Assembly: GCA_038247115.1 (NCBI GenBank)
Contig: JBBRVG010000037.1
Location: 1-38,251, forward strand
From: Pseudaeromonas sp038247115
GTDB lineage: Bacteria; Pseudomonadota; Gammaproteobacteria; Enterobacterales; Aeromonadaceae
Direction: 5' to 3'
Length of the DNA stretch: 38,251 nucleotides
Position 1 is the stretch's first letter, and each line of letters begins with the position of its first letter. The notes below the pieces were generated by a model, which did no database searches, was not told where the DNA came from, and saw only the letters and a program-made list of their open reading frames with translations. The position numbers were made by a program, and so were the translations under genes. Below are positions 1-7,998 of this stretch, one piece after another.

Positions 1-1
1 A

Positions 2-166
2 AAGGGCAGCCGTGGCCCGGTCAACACGCTGAACGGATCGGGCCTTGCGGTTGGCCGCACATTGGTGGCGGTGATCGAAAATTACCAGCAGGCCGATGGC
101 AGCGTGATCGTGCCGGACGTGCTGCGGCCCTATATGGCCGGAATTGAAAAACTGGAGCCAAATTGA
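2..166 (+). CDS. serS: Seryl-tRNA synthetase, C-terminal end (partial)
   Basis: The last 54 codons of a class II seryl-tRNA synthetase, which charges tRNA-Ser with serine in the cytoplasm. The run LNGSGLAVGRTLVAVIENYQ is class II motif 3, carrying the ATP-binding arginine; it is followed by a VPDVLRPYM tail. The gene is open at the left edge of the window. Its TGA overlaps the ATG of the next gene (TGATG), so the two are translationally coupled. A serS-surE pair is typical of alphaproteobacteria and, to my knowledge, is not found in the gammaproteobacteria that the rest of the window resembles. This end is therefore probably foreign to the rest of the contig. Confidence 0.93.
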   Translation, partial: KGSRGPVNTLNGSGLAVGRTLVAVIENYQQADGSVIVPDVLRPYMAGIEKLEPN

Positions 167-279
167 TGCGCATTCTCGTAACCAATGATGATGGCATCAA
201 TGCGCCCGGCCTGGTCGCACTGGAAGCCATTGCGGCGCAATTATCCGATGACGTGTGGGTGGTGGCCCCGGCCGGATAA
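166..279 (+). pseudogene. surE: SurE 5'/3'-nucleotidase, N-terminal fragment broken at a junction
   Basis: The first ~36 codons encode the SurE N-terminus MRILVTNDDGINAPG, with the metal-binding pair D8-D9 of this stationary-phase survival nucleotidase and nucleoside 5'-monophosphate phosphohydrolase. The family continues VVAPA-x-x-x-SG and runs to about 250 residues. Here the frame leaves the family after VVAPA and stops at once, because the DNA has become the complement of pyrC. The start is fixed by the overlap with the serS stop. The truncation comes from the join, not from gradual decay: every codon before it is normal. Confidence 0.9.
258..277. other. Chimeric junction between serS-surE and pyrC
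   Basis: Read forward, these bases encode SurE residues WVVAPAG. Read in reverse, they encode PyrC residues LYPAGATT. Both readings are what each family expects, so about 15-17 bases (core GTGGTGGCCCCGGCC) are shared by two unrelated genes. To the left everything fits SerS/SurE; to the right everything fits PyrC. A short shared GC-rich word bridging two lineages is the signature of a mis-assembly or amplification chimera, though a real recombination is not excluded. Confidence 0.8.
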
Positions 280-575
280 AGCTTCACCGCAGTGACACCG
301 CTGCTGTGGGCCTCACGGATCATCTCCGGGGTGGTCAAATCAGTCAGGTAGAGGGTCATCAGGGGCGTGAATGCGCTGCCCTTGGGACGAGCCGCCTCGA
401 TCCGCTGCCGGTATGCCAAAGCGGCGGCGGCATCCAGTACCGGCGGTACCAGATTCGGCATCACTACGGCCCGGGAAAAAGCACGTGCCGTGGCCGGAAC
501 GGTTTCATTCAACAGGGCACCGTCCCGCAGGTGCAGATGCCAATCATCGGGCGTAGTCAGTTGTAATTCAGTCAT
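258..575 (-). pseudogene. pyrC: Dihydroorotase, N-terminal third (truncated by the junction)
   Basis: PyrC closes carbamoyl-aspartate to dihydroorotate in pyrimidine synthesis. About 106 residues are present. They include the metal-binding HLH of DDWHLHLRD (H13, H15), the segment VVMPNLVPPV, and AVKLYPAGATT with the lysine (K98) that is carbamylated to bridge the two zinc ions. Class II dihydroorotases have about 345 residues, so two thirds are missing. The reading frame continues past the junction into serS/surE complement as meaningless sequence. The start ATG has a strong Shine-Dalgarno, GGAGGA, 3 bases upstream. A broken pyrC would make the cell need pyrimidines, which also argues that the join is artificial. 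Confidence 0.9.
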
Positions 576-587
576 GAGTCCTCCAGC

Positions 588-610
588 CGGGAACGCCCCA
601 TGCGTTCCCG
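588..610 (-). promoter_or_regulatory. Perfect hairpin in the pyrC leader
   Basis: CGGGAACGC, a 5-base loop, then GCGTTCCCG form a perfect 9-bp stem 12 bases before the pyrC start codon and just upstream of its GGAGGA ribosome site. There is no T-run after it, so it is not a standard terminator. In enterobacteria pyrC is controlled by a leader hairpin that responds to CTP through start-site choice. A similar role here is a guess from position. Confidence 0.5.
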
Positions 611-686
611 AACAACATCAGCATAGCTGCCCAAGCGGAGTTGCGAAGGCGATCCGGCCACATGGTGGAGCTCGCGCCATGCCCCA

Positions 687-1271
687 TCATCGCAACGTCA
701 CAAAATTGGCCAGCAGTTCCATTCCCTGTTCGCTGAGAATGCTCTCGGGGTGGAATTGCACCCCGACAATGGGGAGCTGGCGATGCCGCAACCCCATGAT
801 TTCCGACACCTGGGTTTGATCATCACACAAACTCCAGGCCGTCACCTCCAAGTCCGCAGGCAAGGTTGCCGCCTCGACAATCAAGGAGTGATACCGTGTC
901 ACCGTCAGCGGATTGCGCAAGCCGCTAAATAAACCCTGATCATCATGCCGGATCTGCGAAGTCTTGCCATGCATGACCTTGGCCGCGCGCACGACCCTCC
1001 CGCCGAACGCCTGGGCCAGAGCCTGATGGCCGAGACAGACCCCGAGGATCGGCATCTGACCGGCAAAATGGCGAATGGCCGCCATCGAGATGCCCGCATC
1101 ATCGGGCGTGCAGGGTCCAGGGGATATAACCAACCGTTCCAGCCCCAGCGCCGCTATCTCATCCAGGGTGATGGCATCATTGCGCCGGACTACGACCGTC
1201 TGCCCCAGAGCACCAAAATATTGCACCAGGTTGTAGGTAAAGGAATCGTAGTTATCAATCAGCAGTATCAT
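687..1271 (-). CDS. pabA: Aminodeoxychorismate synthase glutamine amidotransferase subunit
   Basis: A complete 194-residue class I glutamine amidotransferase. It releases ammonia from glutamine for the PabB partner, which makes 4-amino-4-deoxychorismate for folate. The N-terminus MILLIDNYDSFTYNL is typical. The nucleophile cysteine is in GVCLGHQA (about residue 79), and the His-Glu pair is in QFHPES near residue 173. The ending SILSEQGMELLANF is closer to PabA than to TrpG, although in some bacteria one subunit serves both folate and tryptophan synthesis. No pabB or trp genes lie nearby. It is the same strand as pyrC, 111 bases upstream of it. Confidence 0.9.
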   Translation of the reverse strand: MILLIDNYDSFTYNLVQYFGALGQTVVVRRNDAITLDEIAALGLERLVISPGPCTPDDAGISMAAIRHFAGQMPILGVCLGHQALAQAFGGRVVRAAKVMHGKTSQIRHDDQGLFSGLRNPLTVTRYHSLIVEAATLPADLEVTAWSLCDDQTQVSEIMGLRHRQLPIVGVQFHPESILSEQGMELLANFVTLR

Positions 1272-1425
1272 CGGCTGCCACTTCTCCGTACGAAGGATAT
1301 CGGACCGCCAAACGGCCCCTCTTCAACCGCGCCAGTGTACCTCAAGCGTCTGCAGACTCGAACCCCGGGCGAACAAGGAACGCTGAACGGAATATGAATT
1401 CAGCAACAAAAGCCGAACGCAAGGA

Positions 1426-1454
1426 TTGCACCACCATCCATTAGCCCCTATAAC
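1426..1454 (+). promoter_or_regulatory. Candidate sigma-70 promoter for marC
   Basis: TTGCAC (1426-1431), a 17-base spacer and TATAAC (1449-1454) give a good -10 and a fair -35. Transcription would start near 1461 and leave a leader of about 33 bases before the marC ATG. This is the only convincing forward promoter in the 222-base gap between the divergent pabA and marC. Confidence 0.5.
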
Positions 1455-1493
1455 TCGGCCATCACCAACTTTGTCATCACCAAGAGCCAAACC

Positions 1494-2225
1494 ATGTTCT
1501 TCCAGATCGTATTTCTCTCCTTGCTGGCCCTGTTGCCAATGGTCAACCCGCCGACGACGGCAACCCTGTTATTGGGCTTGAGCAAAGGCATGTCCCGGGA
1601 GCATGTGCGACGCCAAGTCAATATGGCGGCCGTCTATCTGTTCTGCACCCTGTGCGTCAGCTTCTTTATCGGCTCCTCGATTCTGGATCTGTTCGGCATC
1701 TCGATCCCGGGGCTTCGATTGGCGGGCGGTCTCATCATTGGCTTCATCGGCTTCCGTATGCTGTTCCCCTCTCCGGGCGCCACCCAGAGCGTGGATCCGG
1801 ATCAGAATATTGCCTTTGTCCCGCTGACCATGCCGAGCCTGTGCGGACCAGGAACCATGGCGCTGGTGATCAGCGGTGCCGCACAAATTGCCGAGCTGCC
1901 TGCTGAGTATTCCCGCCTGACCATCTACAGCGCCATGGTGGTGTCGTTCGTGCTGATGACGCTGCTGAGTTGGGGGGTGTTAAAGCTGGCCGATCCGGTG
2001 TGCAAATTACTCGGAGCCACTGGGATCGATGCCATGACACGGATCATGGGCTTCTTGCTGATCTGCATGGGGGCACAATTCTGTATCAATGGTGTCAAAG
2101 AGGTCGCGCAAGACCCAGTTTTCCACGGTGTTGTGCAACCCCAACAACAGGCTAATCCGCTGGAAGAAAAAGCGGAGCGGATGCGACAGGATCATGAGCA
2201 ATCCAGGGCCATTCCAACGCCTTGA
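1494..2225 (+). CDS. marC: MarC-family inner membrane protein
   Basis: A 243-residue integral membrane protein of the MarC (UPF0056) family. About six hydrophobic segments are visible, with the family signatures LLPMVNPPTTATLLLG in TM1, GISIPGLRLAGGLIIGFIGF in the middle, and MPSLCGPGTMA before the second half. The match to E. coli MarC is close along the length, including MGFLLICMGAQFCINGV near the end. The hydrophilic C-terminal tail of about 35 residues is longer than in E. coli. Despite the name, MarC is not shown to cause antibiotic resistance, and its substrate is unknown. It stands alone and converges with the gene ending at 2228, only 2 bases away, with no obvious terminator between. 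Confidence 0.9.
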   Translation: MFFQIVFLSLLALLPMVNPPTTATLLLGLSKGMSREHVRRQVNMAAVYLFCTLCVSFFIGSSILDLFGISIPGLRLAGGLIIGFIGFRMLFPSPGATQSVDPDQNIAFVPLTMPSLCGPGTMALVISGAAQIAELPAEYSRLTIYSAMVVSFVLMTLLSWGVLKLADPVCKLLGATGIDAMTRIMGFLLICMGAQFCINGVKEVAQDPVFHGVVQPQQQANPLEEKAERMRQDHEQSRAIPTP

Positions 2226-2227
2226 CC

Positions 2228-3370
2228 TTATTCCTGTCCCTCGGGTAGCGGTGGTACCTTGCCCCGTAACACAGCTGCATTCTGGCCTACATGCCGATTC
2301 CCCCCCAGCTCGCTGCCAGGAGGGAAAGGCCGGGCCTGGAAATTGGGGAACCAGCGATCATGGATCAACACGCTATGGCGGATCCGCGGCCAGATGATCT
2401 GAGCCAGGAACTGCTGATCCAGATTGCGGGTGGTCGCCAGCTGTTGTCGGAACTGTTGCTGCAACAAGGCATACGGCGGAAGTAACCCGCCGATGCCTCC
2501 CCACATGCCAGCAAGAATAAGATCGGTATGGGTGTACCAATCCCGCATCACATGAAAATGCTGGCCCGAAGCCAACCACTCATTCACGGCAAGACGCTCG
2601 CGAACCGTCACCACTGAATCGGCATCACGGACCAGGAAGCGGCTGACAGACGGATCGCTCATCACCTCGAAGCGCCAGAACAAGCCATCCACAAAACGCT
2701 GTGCTCTGGGCTTCATCACCACCTCGGCCCCCGCCTGTTGCAAGCTCTTACGGCAATCAAGGGGGACACTATCATCGCAATAGAAGCGACAGCGCCAACC
2801 TGGATAGAGATGCCGGGCCGCCAGCACATTCTCTTGTGCACCCAACAGATAGCGTTCGCTGTCACCAAACAGACTGAAACTGATGATGTTCACCCCGTCC
2901 GGATCAAATGCCGCGGCAGGCCAGTTCATGGCGGCTTGCGGCGGGAGAGCTGCATCCTTGAACTGCAGGACACGCTCGCCAACTTGGCGCAGTGCCGCCG
3001 ACTCGCCCAGTGCACCATGGCAATGGGCCATGGTGTCCAGCAAGTTTGCGGTGACGCCTTGCAAGCTCTCGGCTCGGGAAAGAGCTCGCAAGGCATCGGC
3101 ATACTGGCCCGTCCGTGAGTGGCAAACCCCCAGGTTCTCCCAAAGTCGGCCATCCGCCGGAAAGAGCTGAAGCCCATGCTGGAGCAGCTGAGCGGCTGCC
3201 AAAAAATCAGGCAGGGTATAAAGGTAAAGAGCGGCATATAGAAAATCATCCGCAGACTCCGGCTTTCCCTGCTGCAAGTTAATGACCTGCAACTGAGTCT
3301 GGATTGCTTCCAGAAAAGAACCCGCTTCAAAAGCACGTTGTGCCTGTTGCCGTAATTGTTCCATTTTCAT
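2228..3370 (-). CDS. TPR protein with glycosyltransferase-like C-terminal domain
   Basis: 380 residues, no signal peptide or membrane segment. Residues ~1-140 are helical with tetratricopeptide-like repeats (for example LFPADGRLWENLGVCHSRTG, then QYADALRALSRAESL). Residues ~160-380 look like a GT-A type nucleotide-sugar transferase: NIISFSLFGDSERY opens the fold, FLVRDADSVV holds a DxD-type metal motif (RDAD), then HVMRDWYTHTDLILAGMWGG and a conserved DQQFL. The acceptor and donor are not identifiable. Its ATG overlaps the stop of the RND permease gene (ATGA), so it is translated as the last gene of the pump operon. That is an unusual partner for an efflux pump. Family assignment rests on motif recognition only. 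Confidence 0.7.
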   Translation of the reverse strand: MKMEQLRQQAQRAFEAGSFLEAIQTQLQVINLQQGKPESADDFLYAALYLYTLPDFLAAAQLLQHGLQLFPADGRLWENLGVCHSRTGQYADALRALSRAESLQGVTANLLDTMAHCHGALGESAALRQVGERVLQFKDAALPPQAAMNWPAAAFDPDGVNIISFSLFGDSERYLLGAQENVLAARHLYPGWRCRFYCDDSVPLDCRKSLQQAGAEVVMKPRAQRFVDGLFWRFEVMSDPSVSRFLVRDADSVVTVRERLAVNEWLASGQHFHVMRDWYTHTDLILAGMWGGIGGLLPPYALLQQQFRQQLATTRNLDQQFLAQIIWPRIRHSVLIHDRWFPNFQARPFPPGSELGGNRHVGQNAAVLRGKVPPLPEGQE

Positions 3371-6300
3371 CTCGACTCTCCTGGACGGTGCGTATCATCC
3401 ACCCGATTCGACGCTCCCTCGTCGACGCTCCCTGTTGACGCGGCAAGTCGCTCCGCCGCCAGGGCTTGCTCCAGCAGTTGACCCTGTCGTTCCGGAGCCT
3501 GGGTGTGCCGCGCCAATAGACGATAGAAAGCCGGAACCAGCACCAGCGTCACACAGGTAGCCAGCAACATGCCGAAAAACACCACAGTCCCCACCGCCAC
3601 CCGGCTTTCGTAACCCGCACCACGAGATAGCATCAAGGGGATCGCCGCTATGATTGCCGTTGCCGAGGTCATCAGAATGGGGCGTAAACGGCGCACCGAC
3701 GCATCGAGGATCGCCGAGACAAAATCCTGGCCGCGACTGCGCAACTGATTGGCAAATTCGACAATCAGGATGCCGTTTTTGGTCACCATGCCAATCAATA
3801 GCAACATGCCAATCTGGCTATACAGGTTGAGACTCAGACCCAAGAGCCAGAGACCCAGCAGGCCACCAAGGATCCCGAGCGGGACGGTAAACATCACCAC
3901 CAGCGGGTTCAGGAAGCTCTCGAACTGGGCCGCCATCACCAGAAAGGCCACCAGCAAGGCCAGCGCAAATACCGCTAGCACATCCCCTTGGGAATCCCGG
4001 TAATCCTTCGACTCACCGGCATAATCCACGGTAATACCAGCCGGGAGGTGTTCCGCAGCCCACTGATCCAGCCAGGTCAGCGCCGTGCCCTGGGTCTGAT
4101 CGACAGGCAGATAGGCGCTCAGGGTAATGGCTTTTTGCCGCTGGTAGTGGCCGAGTCGTTGCGCCGAGGCGATCACCTCGACATGGGCCAGAGTGGCGAG
4201 GGTCACCATATCCCCCTTGGCGGATCTCAGGTAGAGATGGCTCAGATCATTACCGCTGATAAAGCGTTGCGGATCGGCCCGCACATAGACATCGTATTCT
4301 TCGCCCTTCTCGATGAAGGTGGTCTTGCTGGTACCGCCCAGCAGAGTTTGCAGGGCCTGGCCAATATCCTGCAGCGGAATGCCCAACTCGGCGGCCCGCT
4401 CCCGTTCGACTCGCACCCGCAACTCGGGGGTCTGCTCTGTGTAATCCAGATCCGGGTTTTCCAGTACCGAGCTCTGTGCCACCGCCTGCTTGAGCTGTAA
4501 CGCCCACTGGTTCAGCTCGGCATAATCACTGCCCTGCAGTACAAACTGTACCGGCGCCTGGGATCTACCGCGAAATCCGGGCTGGAACGGCCGTAGAGAA
4601 ATATCTGGTATGCCCTGTAACAAGCGCGGCAAGCGCGCCAGAAATTGCTGGGCCGTCTCCTGGCGTTCCGCCCAGTCGGTCAGCTGCACCGTCACCATGC
4701 CGGTCTGATCCCCGCCGCGGCCAAAGGCCGGGGTACTGAAACTGATGGCACTGACCACCCCTTGCCCGACCAAGGGCAACAGCCGCTGTTCAACGAGCTG
4801 CATATTCTTTTTCATCCGCTCGATACTGGTCCCTTCAGCTCCCCGCACCATGACGTAGATGACGCCGCGATCCTCGACCGGTGCCAGATTGGTCGGTACC
4901 CGCATATAGAGCGCGGCAATGGCGATCAGCACCAGCAGCATCACCAGGGGCGCAATCCAGGGACGCTGGAGTAACCAAGCCAATCCGCGACGATAACTCT
5001 GCTCCAGCCGGGTCATGCCTGCTTCCAGTCGCCGGGTCAAGGCATTGCTCTGATCGTGGGACTTCAGCAATCGCGCCGCCATGGCCGGAGACAGCGTTAG
5101 GGCCACCAGTGCTGAAAAGAACACCGCCAGCGCCAGGAAGACCGCAAATTCCGTGAACAGACGCCCCATCATCCCCTGCATAAACGCAATCGGCAGAAAC
5201 ACCATGATCAGCACCGCCGTGGTCGCCACCACAGCGAACCCGACTTCACGGGTACCGTGCCAGGCGGCCAACAGAGGAGAACGGCCCAGCTGCAGATGGT
5301 GGTGAATATTCTCCACCACCACTATGGCATCATCGACCACCAGACCAATCGCCAAGATCAGCGCCAGCAGGGTGATGAGATTGATCGAGAAACCGAAATA
5401 CCAAGCACCGATACAGGCCGCGACCAGCGAGACCGGGACCGTCACCGCCGGGATCAGCGTCGCTCGCCACTGGCCGATAAACAGATACAGCACAGCCACC
5501 ACTAAGGCCGCGGCAATAGCCAACGTCAGATAGACCTCATCGATGGCCTGACGAATAAACAGTGTGCTGTTGTAATCCACCACCAGCTCGGCACCTGCCG
5601 GGAGAAAGCGTTGCAGCCGCTCAACTTCCCGCACCACGCCGTTGGCCATCTCCAGCGGATTGGCGGTCGACTGGGGAATGATGCCGATCCCTATGCTGAC
5701 CTGACCATTGCGTTGATAGGCGCTGGCTTCATTCTTCGCCCCCTCTTCGATATCGGCCACATCGCCCAGATAGAGGATTTTCCCCGAGGCCTGGGTCAGC
5801 AGCGGCAAGCGCCTAAAGCTGGCAGCATCCTGAAACTGGCGCTCCAGCTGGACCGGAAAGACCATACTGGCATTGCGGATCTCCCCGCCCGGCAACTCGA
5901 TATTTTCACGCGCTAGCGCATTGAGCACATCGTTGACGGCGACCCCGAGACCACTCATCTGGGCGGTGTTCAGGCGGATGTACATCACCTTTTCCAAGTC
6001 CCCGGATAAATTCACCGAGCTGACGCCATTGACCAGACTCAAGGACTTGATGAGGCTACGGTTGGCATAATCGGTCAGAGCCACCCGATCCATCAACTGG
6101 CTGGAGAAGTTGAGCCAGATGGCCACCTCCCCCTCGCCGTTATCCCGCGAGACCACAGGCTCATCAATATCATCCGGCAGTTGGCGGCGTGCCCGGGACA
6201 CGCCATCCCGGATATCGGACAGGGCCTCTAGCATGTTCCAACCCTGCTGAAACTCGATAGTGATACTGCTACGTCCCTTGCGGCTGGTGGAGATGATGTT

Positions 6301-6534
6301 GCGGATCCCGCTGATGCCGGAGAGCTGATCCTCCAGCGGCTTGCTGACCTGGTTTTCGATGATATCCGGCGCAGCCCCTTCATAGGTGGTGACAATGCTC
6401 ACCGAGGGACTCTGCACATCCGGCATCTCACGCACTGCCAGTCGCGAGAAAGCCACCAGTCCAAAGATCAGCAGCAACAAACTCATTACCAGGGCCAGGA
6501 CCGGCCGCCGGATCGACACATCTGAGAGGATCAT
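3367..6534 (-). CDS. RND efflux pump inner membrane permease (HAE1 family)
   Basis: 1055 residues, the usual size for an AcrB-type proton-driven drug exporter. It opens with SDVSIRRPVLALVMSLLLLI (TM1), followed by the first large periplasmic loop. LAIGLVVDDAIVVVENI carries the paired aspartates of the TM4 proton relay. The second half repeats the plan, with IGMVTKNGILIVEFANQLR in TM10-11. The periplasmic substrate-binding domains look complete. It belongs to the branch found as two-gene systems in Vibrio, Shewanella and Aeromonas rather than to AcrB itself, and its substrate cannot be read from the sequence. It overlaps the adaptor gene upstream and the TPR gene downstream by ATGA. No outer membrane channel gene is present, so it presumably uses a shared TolC. 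Confidence 0.95.
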   Translation of the reverse strand: MILSDVSIRRPVLALVMSLLLLIFGLVAFSRLAVREMPDVQSPSVSIVTTYEGAAPDIIENQVSKPLEDQLSGISGIRNIISTSRKGRSSITIEFQQGWNMLEALSDIRDGVSRARRQLPDDIDEPVVSRDNGEGEVAIWLNFSSQLMDRVALTDYANRSLIKSLSLVNGVSSVNLSGDLEKVMYIRLNTAQMSGLGVAVNDVLNALARENIELPGGEIRNASMVFPVQLERQFQDAASFRRLPLLTQASGKILYLGDVADIEEGAKNEASAYQRNGQVSIGIGIIPQSTANPLEMANGVVREVERLQRFLPAGAELVVDYNSTLFIRQAIDEVYLTLAIAAALVVAVLYLFIGQWRATLIPAVTVPVSLVAACIGAWYFGFSINLITLLALILAIGLVVDDAIVVVENIHHHLQLGRSPLLAAWHGTREVGFAVVATTAVLIMVFLPIAFMQGMMGRLFTEFAVFLALAVFFSALVALTLSPAMAARLLKSHDQSNALTRRLEAGMTRLEQSYRRGLAWLLQRPWIAPLVMLLVLIAIAALYMRVPTNLAPVEDRGVIYVMVRGAEGTSIERMKKNMQLVEQRLLPLVGQGVVSAISFSTPAFGRGGDQTGMVTVQLTDWAERQETAQQFLARLPRLLQGIPDISLRPFQPGFRGRSQAPVQFVLQGSDYAELNQWALQLKQAVAQSSVLENPDLDYTEQTPELRVRVERERAAELGIPLQDIGQALQTLLGGTSKTTFIEKGEEYDVYVRADPQRFISGNDLSHLYLRSAKGDMVTLATLAHVEVIASAQRLGHYQRQKAITLSAYLPVDQTQGTALTWLDQWAAEHLPAGITVDYAGESKDYRDSQGDVLAVFALALLVAFLVMAAQFESFLNPLVVMFTVPLGILGGLLGLWLLGLSLNLYSQIGMLLLIGMVTKNGILIVEFANQLRSRGQDFVSAILDASVRRLRPILMTSATAIIAAIPLMLSRGAGYESRVAVGTVVFFGMLLATCVTLVLVPAFYRLLARHTQAPERQGQLLEQALAAERLAASTGSVDEGASNRVDDTHRPGESR

Positions 6535-7622
6535 GGCTGCACCTCAGCCGGCATAGCGGCGGAAGTTGGCTTCGCATCGGCGATGACCTTGACCTGCTGT
6601 CCCGACTTGAGCGCCACCAGGCCTTCGACCACCAGGCGATCCCCCGCCTTCAGACCGGAGAGAACACTCACCTGACTGCCAGCCGATTCCCCCAAATCAA
6701 CCGCCTGCCGCTTCACCCGGTTCTCCGGGCCGAGCAGATAGACAAACCGATCGCTGCCCTGAAACTCCACCGCTTGCATCGGAATGAGAGGGAGGGGCTC
6801 GCTGGCAAATGGTAGGGTTACCTGCATCAGCATCCCCGGACGCAGCAACCGTTGGGGATTGGGAAACTGGAAGCGAACCTTGATGTTCAGCGAATCTGCA
6901 TCCACCCGGCTGTCGATGGCCTCCAGGGTGCCGTGAAAGGTGCGATCAGGCCAGGCCGTCGTAACGGCTGTCACTGAGGTACCCGACTGCAAGCGGGAGA
7001 AATAGCGTTCCGGAACTGCCAGATCCAGACGCATAGTAGCCAGATCATCCAGATACAGCAGGGTCTCACCCGGATTGACCAGAGCACCGAGGCTGACGTC
7101 AAACAGGCTGACGCGTCCGGCAAACGGCGCGAGTAAACGGCGTTGGGACAACTCGAAAGCTGCCATCTCCCGCCGCGCCACCGCCTGTTCAACGGCCGAG
7201 GATTGCCCCTCCAGATCGTTCCGGGTCACCACACCCTTGCTGGCCAGACGCTGAATGTCGCGTAATTTGCGCTGCTCGTTACTCAAAAACGCCTCGGCCT
7301 CGGCGAACGCCGCCTGTTGCTTGGCGTTATCGAGCTGGATCAACCGAGCCCCGGTAGAAACTTCACCGTTCGTCGTTTGCGGCAACGCCGTGATGCGACC
7401 ACTCACTTCCGGGGTAATGACACTCGACTGTGTAGCCTGCAGTTTGCCGACCAACGGCAACTGACTGGGCAGTTGGACAAGCTGTACGTCAAGGACCCGC
7501 ACCGGGGTCGGCGCACGAGCCGCGGGTAGAGAATGAGAGCCGGAAGCGGCAAGGAGGAAATAAGAGAGACAAGCAACGATCAGCGTAAGCAGCAGTAACG
7601 CGCCGAACCATAATGTGCGCAT
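6531..7622 (-). CDS. RND efflux periplasmic adaptor (membrane fusion protein)
   Basis: 363 residues. The adaptor links the permease to an outer membrane channel. An N-terminal hydrophobic anchor (WFGALLLLTLIVACLSYFLL) is followed by the biotinyl-lipoyl half-motif ITPEVSGRITALP. A coiled-coil hairpin around EAEAFLSNEQRKLRDIQRLA comes next, then the second lipoyl half LLAPFAGRVSLFDVSLGALV and beta-barrel domains. An in-frame TTG at 7670 would add 16 residues; I chose the ATG at 7622 because the protein then begins MRTLWFG just before the anchor. The gene is first in the operon, and its ATGA overlap with the permease couples them. Confidence 0.92.
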   Translation of the reverse strand: MRTLWFGALLLLTLIVACLSYFLLAASGSHSLPAARAPTPVRVLDVQLVQLPSQLPLVGKLQATQSSVITPEVSGRITALPQTTNGEVSTGARLIQLDNAKQQAAFAEAEAFLSNEQRKLRDIQRLASKGVVTRNDLEGQSSAVEQAVARREMAAFELSQRRLLAPFAGRVSLFDVSLGALVNPGETLLYLDDLATMRLDLAVPERYFSRLQSGTSVTAVTTAWPDRTFHGTLEAIDSRVDADSLNIKVRFQFPNPQRLLRPGMLMQVTLPFASEPLPLIPMQAVEFQGSDRFVYLLGPENRVKRQAVDLGESAGSQVSVLSGLKAGDRLVVEGLVALKSGQQVKVIADAKPTSAAMPAEVQP

Positions 7623-7679
7623 AAGATAACAACAGGCCGGGAGAAGGATGGCCCAGTATATAGCGAGCAAAAGACATTA

Positions 7680-7712
7680 CTTTGTCAAAATCGGACGCAA
7701 ATTGTGACAAAG
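7680..7712 (-). promoter_or_regulatory. Near-perfect inverted repeat upstream of the RND operon, likely operator
   Basis: CTTTGTCAAAAT, 9 bases, then ATTGTGACAAAG: the arms match at 11 of 12 positions. On the reverse strand the left arm contains TTGACA, which could be a -35 box, followed about 20 bases later by TATATA, so a repressor or activator bound here would sit on the promoter. Size and symmetry suit a TetR- or MarR-type dimer. No such regulator gene lies in this window, so the cognate protein is unknown. It lies in the 138-base gap between the Hha-like gene and the adaptor start. Confidence 0.55.
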
Positions 7713-7760
7713 CTTGTCAACCGACCGGCAGAGGACGCGCAGCGAATGCCGCAGGAGTTC

Positions 7761-7976
7761 TCAGCGGTTCAACAACACACCATATTCCAGCTCCCGTTCG
7801 CGCTGACATTCGGCCAGGTAGATGGCCGCCAGCACCGGAGCCTGCTTGTGATACTGATCCACCGCCTTGGGAACCATCAGTTCCAGCGTTTTCATGGATT
7901 TAGCCTTGCGAAAGCGGCGCAGCCAGTAATCTTTACTTTCTAATTCGAGTGGGTCTATCTGTTCAGTCTGGGACAT
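7761..7976 (-). CDS. Hha/YmoA-like small nucleoid modulator
   Basis: 71 residues, starting at MSQTEQID. The middle, KDYWLRRFRKAKSMKTLELM, follows the Hha/YmoA pattern (TDYLMRLRRCQTIDTLERV), and LAAIYLAECQRERELEY follows the second Hha helix pattern. Hha-type proteins bind H-NS and adjust silencing of virulence and transferred genes. A longer in-frame start at 8066 would run through the terminator hairpins and gives an unconvincing Pro/Gly-rich leader, so I rejected it. A weak ribosome site (GAAGAAG) precedes the chosen ATG. The gene lies between trpS and the RND operon on the same strand. Similarity is recognised by eye and distant; an unrelated small helical protein is possible. Confidence 0.6.
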   Translation of the reverse strand: MSQTEQIDPLELESKDYWLRRFRKAKSMKTLELMVPKAVDQYHKQAPVLAAIYLAECQRERELEYGVLLNR

Positions 7977-7998
7977 GTCTTCTTCAATAGTTGGGGAA

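Noticed and set aside
7623..7670. Longer TTG start for the RND adaptor
   Set aside because: It adds residues before a normal membrane anchor and lies close to the promoter; ATG 7622 gives a typical adaptor.
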